Origin: Jaltomata sinuosa
Lineage: Eukaryota; Streptophyta; Magnoliopsida; Solanales; Solanaceae
Length of the DNA: 64,000 nt
Reading direction: 5' to 3'
NCBI GenBank assembly: GCA_003996215.1
Contig: QJPP01007594.1
Location: 1-64,000, forward strand
The translations under genes and the position numbers were made by a program. The notes under the pieces were generated by a model. It did no database searches. It was given only the letters and a program-made list of their open reading frames with translations, and was not told where the DNA came from. Shown piece after piece: positions 11,331 to 21,404 of the stretch (positions within the stretch are counted from its first letter, which is position 1; each line of letters starts with the position of its first letter).

Positions 11331-11342
11331 TGGTATCAGAGC
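11331..11342 (+). other. Primer binding site of element H
   Basis: TGGTATCAGAGC, complementary to the 3' end of plant initiator methionine tRNA, four bases after the LTR terminus. It would prime minus-strand cDNA synthesis. Confidence 0.85.
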
Positions 11343-11538
11343 TAGGTTCAAGTGTCCAAGGGTGTTTGAAAGCCACATCGAGTAGAATCTTCTTCATGGG
11401 TGTGAAGCGCGCCACACTTATGGGAGAGAAGCTATAAGACATTTTAGGAAAAAATCTCTTCTTTCATTTACATCTTGTGCTATAGAGTATGAAATCTATT
11501 TAATCTCTTTCTAATTCATGTTCTACAACTTATAGAAA

Positions 11539-12524
11539 ATTCCTCCTAGAGGAGTTAACAGAAGGGGAAACGGAAAAAGAAACGGGAATCAACAAGCACC
11601 ACCAGCTCCAGTAGAACCTTTTAATGGGCAAGTAACTCATGCAGAGTTCAGGGCTGCCTTTCAGGTGCTTGCTCATACCATGACCACTCAGGTTAACCAT
11701 TAGGATATAGCACTAGACCCACCTCAGAATAACTCCACAGTAGCTAGAGTCCGAGATTTCACTCGGATGAATCCACCAGAGTTCCATGGTTCCAAGTCTG
11801 AGGAGGATCCACATGAATTTTTTGAGGACATTCAGAAGGTGATAGAGATTATGGGTGTCACTCCGGTCGAGAGTGCAGACTTAGCCGCTTACTAGATGAA
11901 AGGAATGGCTCATACCTAGTATCAACAATGGAAGGAGTCTCGAAGTGCTAATGCAGGCCAGTGGATTGAAATCACTTCAAGTCTGCATTTTTGGACAGGT
12001 TTTTCCCACTTTAACTTAGGGAAGCCAAGGTCTAAGAGTTCATCAACTTAAGGCAGAATGATATGAGTGTGATGGAGTACTCTCTTAAGTTTACTCAATT
12101 GTCTAAGTATGCTCCGGCGATGGTAGCTAATTAAAGAGCCTATATGAGTAAGTGTGTGTATGGTATGTTCGATGATGTAGTCAAAGAGTGCAGGACCTCT
12201 ATGCTGGTAAAGGATGTAGATATCTCCAGGTTTATGACTCACACCCAACAAATTAAAGAGAAAAATATCAAAGAGCGGGAAGGAGACAACAAGAGAGATA
12301 GAACAGGTGACTTCAGCTATTCTTAATAGAGGACAGATAATGGTAACCGCTCTCAATTCCACCAGAAATCCTTATCTCCAGCCCCATCTTCTGCTAGTTC
12401 CCTAGTGCCTAAGTTCAAACAGGATCTATGGGAAAGAGAGCCAGGCTCTAAGTCCCAAGGTAGTGTCACTAGTGGGCACACTTATCCAGTTTGCAGGAAG
12501 TGTGGTAGGAACCACCAGGGTGAG
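11539..12524 (+). pseudogene. Gag, 5' part, element H
   Basis: Reads PPRGVNRRGNGKRNGNQQ after an ATT codon at 11539-11541 in the place of the expected ATG. A retrotransposon-gag domain follows: MNPPEFHGSKSEEDPHEFFE, then DIQKVIEIMGV and YQQWKESR. At least four in-frame stops (for example in NH*DIAL, AAY*MKG and HT*YQQW) and frameshifts near 12000 break it. SKCVYGMFDDVVKECRTSML (from 12144) and KEKNIKEREGDNKR lie in a later frame. The segment ends inside the first zinc knuckle (CRKCGRNHQGE), where a solo LTR was inserted. Confidence 0.85.
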
Positions 12525-14934
12525 TGTAACAACCCAAAAATTCTAAGCTAAGATTCAGACCATTTTCATATGTTGTTAGATCAGAATTAGATGATTTCAA
12601 ATGGTAAATAGGTGTTGAGATCAATACTTATGTGTGGAAACTGTATTAGATATAAACTAGGGTCATACAGAACCTTTAGCTCAAAATTTAGTTGAAAGCT
12701 TCCTTACTAGTTGAGTTTTAGTGTAAGATTTTTTAAGGGTCAACTTCAAATAATTATAACTCTTAGAATATAAAGATTTAGGTGGCTTAGTACCCACCAA
12801 ATTAAAGGTCTTTGAGTCTTATTTCTAACTCCACTAATCGTGCATTAATACGAGTCCGAAGTAAAAAGTTATTTGTATTTTACTAAAGCGTGTCTGTCTG
12901 TCATTGTCAAAATAACAGACAAAAACCACAAGAGGAATCCACGGATCGTGAATCAAACCATGGACTATGGATTGAACTCGTGGAAATCAGTCCTGCAAAT
13001 TGATTTTTCACCTAAAAACAACGAGGGGGTTCCACGGGTCATGGAATGATCCACGGGCCATGAAACCAACTCGTGAAAATTAGTTGAGAGGCCAGAAAAA
13101 TGGTATGAGAACCATGACCTCAACCCTCATTCTCTCAATTAGAAATCCTAAGTTAGAAAAGAAAAGAAAGAAGAGCGTTCTCTCAATCCTAGGGTTCTTC
13201 TCCAAAGCTTCAAACCTCAGTTTCAGTTCAAGAATTATCTACAACTAGGTATGTGGGTATTCAGTAAGAGTTTAGTTCGCCCTTATGCCCAAAATCTCAG
13301 TTTTCTATTTCAAATTTCATGATGTTAGAAACTAGGGTTCTTATCCAATCATGCTAAATTCTACAGAATTCAGTCCTTATGATTTCTACATTATCTATAT
13401 CCTATTTTAGAAGATTTGTACCATGTTTTCTATGACTTGCATGATCATTCATAAGAACTTTAAGAAATCAAGAATTTAGCTTAAAATTGTAGTACTTTCA
13501 TGAGAATTGCTTTTCTTTAGAATTTAACCTAGAGTACTAGCATTCAGTTTTAAGCATGAAATTAGCCAGTTTTCAGTCTACAGGTTTTCTTTAAAACTTT
13601 TCATGATTTAGCAGGCTTCAGCTTACCTTCAGTATGTTTTACAAGAATATATTTTTAAATATATACTTTCATATATGCCATTAATGATTACAAATTTAGT
13701 AAGTTTCATGTTTAGTATGACATCTAGATATGTCCATATTCTTTATGAATAGTTTTCAGTTATACAGTCTTTCAGAAATCATCCAGATTAATTAGGTTCT
13801 AACACAACATTCCAGAAATTCAGTTTTAAATGTGCTATCAGTATTCAGTTTGGAAGTAGTATTTAGTATCGAGTTGGACTACGGTTCAGCGTTCCCTTAA
13901 GTCCCAGAAATACGTGACACCATAGGTTATTTAGCCCCTTAGTTGGGCATCATAACTAGTGATCACACCATTCATGCCTCTATACCCTGGCAAGGTATAT
14001 TGGATCCTCTCAATGGGGCATATACATCAGACTCCATGTTTAGCTCACGTGGTTTATGTCGATTAACATACTCTCCCACAGAATTACACTCAGTAGTTGT
14101 TCACTAGGCCCTCAGTTCAATTTTACAACTTTTAAATTATATTTTCCAGAATATCCTTACATTTCAGATTTTGTGCATATTATGTTTGGGCCTGAGTACT
14201 ATAGATTCAATTTATAGTTTTTAAACAACTCATCAATATTTCCAACATGCTTAGTTATCTCATAGTCTATGTATCTCACAGTTTACAACTTAGAAACATT
14301 TTATACTCTTCAGTAAAAGAGCCCATATTTTATAGCATTGACTTATGCATTCTTAAATTTCCATACTTAGTCCAGCTTTCAGTTATGTTTCGAGTATATA
14401 CATGTTTTCTCATATTTTCAAAGTTAGTGCATTATCTCACATGCTCAGTACATTCAAAGTACTAATCACATACCTTTTTGTGACGCATCCTTTTGATGAT
14501 GCAGGTTTTAATGCTAGCTCCCAGGATCGTGATCAGACAGATCGTAGCTTCCAGTCAGTAAGGAATGAGTTCTCCTTTTTTGGAAACTCTAGTCAGTTAG
14601 TAGTTATTGCGGTTGTTTCAGTTGTTATACATTGATTAAAGATAGTTGGGGGTCATGTCCCGACTAACCATAGTCATGTTAGTAGAGGCTTCATAAAGAG
14701 TCAGTCAATTAGTTGTATCATTTTTAAGATAAGTTGTATTTCAGTTTATAAAACTTTAGTTTATTACAGTACTCTTCAAAAGGTCATCATATGTTTCATC
14801 TTTCGCATAATATTCTTCAGTTTATCTATTTCTATTTAGTTGCTTATGAATTATGCCATCAATAAGGGTTATCTTGGGATCGCTTGTTGTCTCAGGTCTC
14901 ATATTACGTATAGGGTGTAGGCTCAGGGTGTGAA
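12525..14934 (+). mobile_element. Solo LTR inserted in gag of element H (2410 bp)
   Basis: Starts TGTAACAACCC and ends AGGGTGTGAA (a decayed GTGACA-type end). The 5 bp target duplication GTGAG is exact at 12520-12524 and 14935-14939. There is no PBS, PPT or coding domain, so internal DNA was lost by LTR-LTR recombination. The sequence is the same family as the antisense LTR at 45008-47490. At 12939 and 13032 it carries two copies of a palindromic CCACGG-type module 93 bp apart. Open frames such as 14247-14465 are not genes. Confidence 0.9.
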
Positions 14935-15173
14935 GTGAGTGCATGGCGGGTAGTGGAAATTGTTTTAGGTGTGGTAAGCTGGGCCACAGGATGAAGGATT
15001 GTCCAGTGTCTTCTCAGAAGGACAGGGATATCCGACCACAAAATCAGGCCAATTCTACAGTAGCTCCAGCAGGTCATTTGACTCTGCAGGGTGCCTCTTT
15101 TAGTGCAGGTGGTTAACGCCAAAATAGGCTCTATGCTCTTCAGACTCGACAAAACCAGGAGTATTCTCTCAAT
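14935..15173 (+). pseudogene. Gag, 3' part with zinc knuckle, element H
   Basis: Continuation of gag after the solo LTR: the Cys codon completing the first knuckle, MAGSGN, then an intact second knuckle CFRCGKLGHRMKDC (CX2CX4HX4C, 14961-15002) that would bind element RNA. A TAA stop follows near 15115 in SAGG*RQNR, then the frame runs on into protease. Confidence 0.85.
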
Positions 15174-15821
15174 GTGGTCACACGTATGTTACGAGTCTTT
15201 CATCTTGATGTATATGCTTTGTTGGACCTTGGAGCTACACTTTCTTTTATGACTCCCTATTTAGCAGTAGGCTTCGGTGTCAGTTCAGAAGTCCTTCCAG
15301 AACCCTTCTCAATCTCTACTCCTGTTGGTGACCCAGTTATATCTATACGGGTATATAGAAATTGCCCTGTCACAGTTTTCCAAAAAGTTACCTCAGCCGA
15401 TTTGGTAGAGTTAGAAATGACAGACTTCAATATTATTCTAGGCATAGATTGGTTACATTCATGTTATGCCTCAGTTGATTGTAGAACCAGGATTGTTCGG
15501 TTTCAGTTTCCAAATGAACTAGTCTTAGAGTGGAAGGGTAATACCTTAGTGCCCGTAGGTCGATTCATCTCTTACCTTAAGGCCAGAAAAATGGTTTTCA
15601 AAGGTTATATGTATCATCTTGTTCAGGTTAAGGTTTCAGACTCCAAGGCCCCAACTCTTGATTTATTCCCAGTGGTTAACGAATTCCCAGAAGTGTTTCC
15701 AGAAGATTTTCCTGGAGTTCCTCCTGAGAGGGAAATCGACTTCGGAATAGATCTCCTTCCTGATACCCAGCCTATCTCAATTCCACCTTACAGAATGGCT
15801 CAACTGAGCTTAAGGAATTGA
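15174..15821 (+). pseudogene. Protease and start of RT, element H
   Basis: Aspartic protease with the active-site block LLDLGATLSFMTPYLAV; the usual Asp-Pro-Gly or Asp-Ser-Gly triad reads Asp-Leu-Gly, so activity is doubtful. DFNIILGIDWLHSCYASVDC is the conserved second half. The linker FPEVFPEDFPGVPPEREIDF and PISIPPYRMA lead into RT. A one-base change after RMAQLS shifts the frame and ends the ORF at 15821. Confidence 0.85.
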
Positions 15822-17171
15822 AGGAACAACTGAAAGACCTTTTAGATAAGGGAATCATTAGACCCAGCATCTCTCCATTGGGTGCTCCAATTCTTTTTAT
15901 GCGTAAGAAATACGGTTTTCTCGGGATGTGTATCGACTACCGATAGTTGAACAAGGTCACAATCAAGAATAAGTATCCCATCCCTAGATTGATACTTGTT
16001 CGACTAGCTTCATGGTTCCAGTTTTTTCTCTAAGATAGACCTCATATCTGGCTATCATCAGATAAGAGTCAGAGATTGTGACATTTCGAAGACAGCATTC
16101 AGAACTTGGTGTGGTCACTACGAATTTATAGTTATATCTTTTGGACTAACAAATGCTCATGCACCTTTTATGGATTTAATGAACAGGGTGTTCAAGAAGT
16201 ATTTGGATATGTTCGTCATCATCTTCATTGATGATATACTTGTATATTCTCAAAGCGAGGAAGAGCATGCAAATTATTTTAGGGTTGTTCTGCAATCTCT
16301 TAAGGAGATCGCCAGTTATTCGCTAAGTTCAGTAAGTGTGAATTCTGGTTGAGGTCAGTTGCTTTCCTTCATCATGTAGTGACTAGTGAAGGCATCCTAG
16401 TTAATTCGCAGAAAATAGAGGCAGTAAAGAACTGACCCAGACCCACCTCTCCAATAGACATTAGAAGCTTCTTGGGTTTGGCCAATTACTACAGAAGGTT
16501 TGTTGAAGGATTTATATTCATCCATAGCTTCCCCATTGACTAGATTGACTTAGAAAAAGGTTAAGTTCCAAAGGTCAGATGAATGTGAGAAAAACTTCCT
16601 AGAGTTAAAGACTAGGTAGATTACACAGCTCCTGTTTTGACTCTTCGAGAGGGTTTATATGGTTTTGTGGTTTATTGTGATGTATCCAGAGTCAGGTTGG
16701 GTTGTGTTTTGATGCAGCATGGTAAGGTCATAGCTTATGCCTCCAGACAGCTTTAGATTCATGAGAAGAACTACCTGACTCATGACCTCGAGCTTGCGGT
16801 AGTTGTTTTTGCCCTAAGATTTGGAGACACTACTTGTATGATTTCCATGTAGATGTGTTCACCCAGAAAGAGTTGAATCTTTGTCAAAGGACATGGCTTG
16901 ACTTCCTCAAAGACTATGATATGAATATACTCTACCATCCGGGTAAGGTCAATATAGTGGCTGATGCACTCACCAGATTATCCATGGGTAGTGTGTTTCA
17001 TGTTGAGGAAGAGAAGAAAGAATTAGCCAAGGATGTTCACAGGCTCACTCGCTTGGGAGTTTGCTTTACGAATATGGTAGATGATGGTGTGATAGTCCAG
17101 AATGGGTCAGAATTTTTGTTAGTAGTTGAGGTGAAAGAAAAGAAGACAGTGATCCTATCTTACTTCAGTTA
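15822..17171 (+). pseudogene. Reverse transcriptase and RNase H, element H
   Basis: RT pieces: KEQLKDLLDKGIIRPSISPL, GMCIDYR, NKVTIKNKYPIPR, KIDLISGYHQIRVRDCDISK and MFVIIFIDDILVYSQSEEEH. The catalytic FIDD pair is kept (GATGAT at 16230-16235). Frameshifts near 15990 and 16320 and several stops break the domain. RNase H and linker pieces: YCDVSRVRLGCVLMQ, KVIAYASRQL, then a frameshift at about 16820 and LNLCQRTWLDFLKDYD, HPGKVNIVADALTRLSMGS. In an intact element these make the double-stranded cDNA. Confidence 0.85.
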
Positions 17172-18159
17172 AAGGGTGCGGTGCATTAGCAAAGGGTAGA
17201 GGTTTTCTCCCAAGGAGGAGATGGTGCGCTTTGCTACCAGGGTCATTTATGTGTTTGTAATATGGATGAGTTGCAGCAGCAAATCCTGACAGAGGCCCAT
17301 AGTTCTAGATATTCCATTTATCCCGGTGCCAATAAGATGTATCGTGATCTGTGGGAAGTCTATTGGTGGAATAGCATGAAGAGGGTTATTGCAGATTTTG
17401 TGGCCAAGTGTCCCAATTTCCAGCAGGTGAAAGTAGAACATCAGAGACCAGGAGGTGTGACTCAATATATTAACATTCCTACTTGGAAGTGGAAAGTAAT
17501 CAATATGGATTTCATTACAAGTTTGCCTCGCACTCACTGCCAGCATGACTCCATTTGGGTGATTGTGGACAAGGTAACTAAATCAGCCTACTTCTTAGTG
17601 TCTAAGACTACAGATTCAATAGAGGATTATGCCAGACTCTACAATCGCGAGGTAGTAAGGTTGCATGGGGTTCCCTTGTTTATCATCTCAGAGAGGGGTA
17701 CTGAGTTTACATCTCATTTCTGGAGATCATTTTAGAAAGGTCTTGATACTCAGGTAAACCTTAGCATAACATTTCATCTGCAAATGGATGGTCAGGCAGA
17801 GCATACCATTTAGACCTTAGAGGACATGTTGAGAGCTTGTGTGATCAATTTCAAGGGTAGTTGGGATGATCACTTGCCTCTCATAGAGTTTGCCTAGAAC
17901 AACAATTTCCATTCCAGTATTCAGATGGACTCGTATGAGGCACTTATATGGGCGTAGGTGCAGATCACCAGTTGGTTTGTTTGAGGTAGGTAAAGCAGTC
18001 TTGATTGGACCAGATTCGGTTCATGAAGCTATGGATAAAGTTCATCGTATTAGGGAAAGGCTGAAAATAGCTCAGAGTCATCATAAATCCTACGCAGATA
18101 TGAGGAGAAGGGATTTGTAGTTTGGGGTTGATGATTGGGTTTTCCTGAAAGTATCATCC
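17172..18159 (+). pseudogene. Integrase, element H
   Basis: The N-terminal zinc-binding region HSSRYSIYPGANKMYRDL ... CPNFQQ has Phe for the second Cys of the HHCC motif. Core: MDFITSLPRTHCQHDSIWVI keeps the first Asp. The second reads ISERGTEFTS, with Glu (GAG 17691-17693) in place of Asp. DGQAEHTI keeps the Glu. A TAG follows in RSF*KGLD at ~17735 and a frameshift near 17930 leads to GRRCRSPVGLFEVGKAV. The second-Asp-to-Glu change is shared with element G. Confidence 0.85.
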
Positions 18160-18642
18160 ATGAAGGGTGTGATGAGATTTGACAAGAAGGGGAAATTCAG
18201 TCCCAGATATGTAGTTCCTTACAGAGTCCTGAAGAGGGCTGGTAATGTGGATTATGAGTTAGAGTTGCCAGTGGAACTAGAAGCAGTTCACTCAGTCTTC
18301 TATATCTCCTTGTTAAAAAACTACGTTGGTGATCCGACGTCGATTGTGCCATTAGAGGGTGTGGCTGTGAAGGATAGCCTCTCCTATGAGGAGGTTCCGG
18401 TTGAGATTTTTGACCATCAGATTCATAGCTTGAGAAATAAGGAGGTCACTTCAGTGAAAGTGCTTTGGAGGAATGAGTCCATTGAGGGAGCTACTTGGGA
18501 AGTAGAGGCAGCTATGATGGCCAAATACCCTGACCTCTTTCCTTTCGATCCTGATTTAGCTGTAGGTAATAGTTCCTCTTCAGTTTCTCAGTTTTCTCAT
18601 GTACATTTTAGTCTCAATATCATGTTTCCTTACCCATTCTAG
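18160..18642 (+). pseudogene. Integrase C-terminus and chromodomain, element H
   Basis: MKGVMRFDKKGKFSPRY begins the integrase C-terminal domain, then FYISLLKNYVGDPT. The chromodomain is VEIFDHQIHSLRNKEVTSVK, VLWRNESIEGATWEVEA, AKYPDLFP. It is open for 160 residues but is only the tail of a polyprotein whose upstream frame is broken. Chromodomains of this clade are thought to steer integration toward heterochromatin. Confidence 0.85.
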
Positions 18643-18772
18643 CATTTCCAGCATGATTTTATGTACTTAGAACTCAATTCAGCTAGATATCAGCTTCTAG
18701 AACTCGGTTGGTAGGGATTGGAGTCCTTTCCCTCCAAACTTAGCTTGCTAGCCTTCATTAGTGGATGAATAA

Positions 18773-18789
18773 TCCCAATGGGGAGATAT
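18773..18789 (+). other. Polypurine tract of element H
   Basis: CCCAATGGGGAGATAT directly before the LTR start TGTAATTTCCC. It is the same layout as the PPT of element G (AAGGGGCAGATAT). It would prime plus-strand cDNA. Confidence 0.65.
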
Positions 18790-20988
18790 TGTAATTTCCC
18801 AGAATCTGAACCAACTACTGTACAACACTCAATAGGAAAAAATTCAGAAAACTTCAAGTTTCCAAAAACCACGGTCAAGATCACGGACTGTAGTCCAGAA
18901 CCATACCCATGATCTTATCCTTGGTGTGATATCCAGTGTTGGTCCCCCTTCAGTCTATGGGTAATTTCATGGACTGTGGTTTCAAACCATGGACCAGTCT
19001 GTCACCGTTGACTTGGTCATCAGAGAGGTGTCAGTTTCCTACCTCAAAACCACGAATGGGAACGTGGACTGTAGTATAAAACCATGGTTCGTCCTGTCAA
19101 TCGTGGTTCCTGTTTATCAGAAGACCCTAAGTTCAGGTCTCAGACACAATGAGTCAGACAACAGGCCATAGTTCAGAACCACAGTCCATCCTGTGACCCA
19201 TGGAATCATCAGACCAGAGAACCCTCAACTTAAGGTCCTAAAATAACGAGTCCAACAATGGACCGTCATTCAGAACCACGGTCCATTCTGTGACTCATGG
19301 AATTAGCAGATCATAGGACACCCAAAACTCAAGGACAGAACCACTGGTCAGTCGACAGTCCATCATTTAGGACCACAATCTGTCGACTAATTTGTGGTCT
19401 GATGTTTCAAGAATTTCAGCAGTTTTCTTTAAATTAATTTAGGAGAATTCCAGTCTTTTCCCTACCCTCTTTTAAATCTGACCCTTAGTCATTTAGGGGG
19501 TAATTAAAGGGATTTTCACTCTTATTTCCCCATTCTCCCAAAACTAATCGGTATTTAGCAAAATTTGGAGAAAAGAAATGCTTATTCGTTTCAAGAACAA
19601 GCAGAAGGGTTTTCTCTAGTTCAAGCTTCAATCCCTGGATTTCCTCCATAAATTCTCTTACAGGTATGTGGGACTTCATCAATGGGTTCCTTTAACCCAT
19701 TGAGTCCCTAAAGATAGCCTAGTTCTTCAGACCTAGGATTCTTAAAGTCCAAGAATGTTTTATGTTTCAGTTTCTATAGTTGTATACAGTATCCATTACT
19801 AGTTTCTTGGGAACCCAGGATGGTTATCTACTCAAAATTTCATAACCCTAGCATGTGTCTAACTTCAGCACCTTAAATTCATGCATGCTAAACAAACAGT
19901 GAAACCAGTTCTATTACAGGCCTAGAATGCTATCAGTTTTCAGTAATATTATTATTATTATGCATTCTCAGATTAAAATCAATATTTAAGCTATCTATGT
20001 TTTAGTTGCATTTGTTTCTTGTAAATTCAGTTGGGAGTAGGCTTAGCACCGAGCAGACGAAAGGACGAAGGATCACCCATCAGTTTAGGCTGAGACCTTT
20101 AGCAGAAGTCCCTAACTCCCAAATCTATGGCACCACCGTAGGTTCTAAAGGGGTCACCCGTCAAATTAGGCTTGACACCCTTGTCCCTTGTGGACATCAA
20201 TTTAGTGGATCCACATCAGAGTTGTTTGTACCCTTGGCAAGGTATGAATACCCTTCTATCCAGGGTTACAGATTGGCCCTATAGTTAGCTGAGCTTGGGG
20301 TATGTCAGTTACTAGTAGCTCTCACAGTTCAAACTCAATTTGTGCATTGACCATTTATTCAGTATCCAGTTATGTTAGTTTAGTTCAACACTTTACAGTT
20401 CATGATTAATACTTGGTTATTGCATCAGTTTATCTTTTAGATTCATGCTCAGGGTATTATTCATGTTCAGTACTTATACATACAGCTTTGCATATATCTT
20501 GCATGCTCAGAATATTCAGTGTCCTGACGCATACTTTTATGCTACATCTTATCATGATGTAGGTTCAGGAGCCCAGTATCTAGACCGCGCTTAGTGCGAT
20601 TCTCAATTCCTTACTCAGCAGCTTAGTGGTAAGTCCTCATAGTCCGAGGACGATATTATGATTAATTACTTAGTCGTTATATTTAGTTTTCAGACTTTTG
20701 GAGTTAGCTGGGGGCTTGTCCCAACAACTCATTTTAGTTTGAGGCTTTCAGATATAGTATTAGTTTCAGCTTCTGCAGTCAGTATTGATTTACTTATCAA
20801 ATTTTCTTATATATTTAAATGGTTATCGGATTATAGATTTTTTACTTAGTTATTTAAACCAGTTAGCTTCTGCGTAGTTAATATATTTATACAGAAAATG
20901 CCTAGTCATGACATACCAAGGGTTAGCTTGGGGTCACTTGTAACTCTAAGCACCGTGTTGCATCTAGGGGTAGCTTCAGGGTATGACA
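18790..20988 (+). repeat. 3' LTR of element H (2199 bp)
   Basis: Starts TGTAATTTCCC, ends GGGTATGACA. Noncoding. The first third holds a ~95 bp-period palindromic minisatellite (18880-19405). The region around 20040-20290 (pairs of GTCACCCRTCA-type motifs, CCCTTGGCAAGGTATGAATA) is shared with the solo LTR and with antisense LTR F, placing them in one superfamily. Confidence 0.85.
18880..19405. repeat. Palindrome-rich minisatellite in LTR H, ~95 bp period
   Basis: Five imperfect units aligned on AACCAYGGWCCRTCCTGTGA-like cores at about 18895, 18983, 19077, 19174 and 19271, so spacings are near 88-97 bp. Each unit contains near-palindromes such as CCATGG and CCACGGTCCATTCTGTG. Equivalent modules of 93-95 bp spacing occur in LTRs at 12939, 47091 and 60556-60839. 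Confidence 0.7.
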
Positions 20989-21378
20989 GTTTCAATGTTA
21001 TGCCGGTCTAGGCCCAGAGTCGATAATATCACTATGGGTTGCCTTGTTACAAATTGTACCAGAGCCACTCCTGTATTTGCCTTGCCGATGTGGTCCAGAG
21101 TATAAATAGAGTTTAGGAAAATTCTTGTAAGATATAGCAAACCTCAGTCCTGAGTCTAGGCAAATCCTATGTGGTAGGGCAAACCTCATCAAGGACACTA
21201 ATCCAAAAAAGGGGGTGTATGTGACACCCAAGATTAGGATTAGAAGTTCTACATTAACAAAATACAAGAGAGATGCTGGGTATATAAGTAAGCAGGCCTT
21301 ACACACTAGTGATGCATTTTAAAGACATGCGGGTCTATGCCCAGAACGAAAATATCACTGGTGGGATGGGTCATTACA
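20989..21378 (+). mobile_element. TRIM-like miniature LTR retrotransposon
   Basis: A 159 bp LTR at 21220-21378 (TGTGACACCC ... GGTCATTACA) follows a purine run AAAAAAGGGGG (21205-21215). A fragment of the other LTR lies at 20989-21051: GTCTAGGCCCAGAG and AATATCAC match GTCTATGCCCAGAA and AATATCAC of the 3' LTR, ending TTGTTACA. It is followed by a PBS-like TTGTACCAGAGCC (21054-21066). The internal part is only ~150 bp with no coding capacity. Element H inserted into the left LTR and removed its start. Right of it F-box array sequence resumes. Confidence 0.7.
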
Positions 21379-21404
21379 AAAACATTTGATGTCTTCCTTT
21401 GTAC
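21379..21404 (+). repeat. Stub of F-box array unit
   Basis: ACATTTGATGTCTTCCTTTG matches the leader found before the other F-box units (for example near 6866). It joins to 29903 across composite K/X, which interrupts it. Confidence 0.7.

Larger units (their letters stand above)
11259..20988 (+). mobile_element. Ty3/gypsy chromodomain element H
   Basis: Order: 68 bp remnant of the 5' LTR, PBS, gag (split by a solo LTR), protease, RT, RNase H, integrase, chromodomain, PPT, 3' LTR. This is the normal order of a plant chromovirus. Only the last bases of the 5' LTR survive, so the left side suffered a deletion and no target duplication can be read. Right of the 3' LTR the sequence continues as the 5' LTR of a TRIM-like element, into which H evidently inserted. 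Confidence 0.85.

Noticed and set aside
11331..11342. tRNA gene suggested by an initiator-Met-like match
   Set aside because: Only the 12-13 bases complementary to the tRNA 3' end are present, directly after LTR ends; these are primer binding sites.
20006..20284. 92-residue open frame in the 3' LTR of H
   Set aside because: Inside an LTR; the same region in related LTRs is not open, and it shows no domain.
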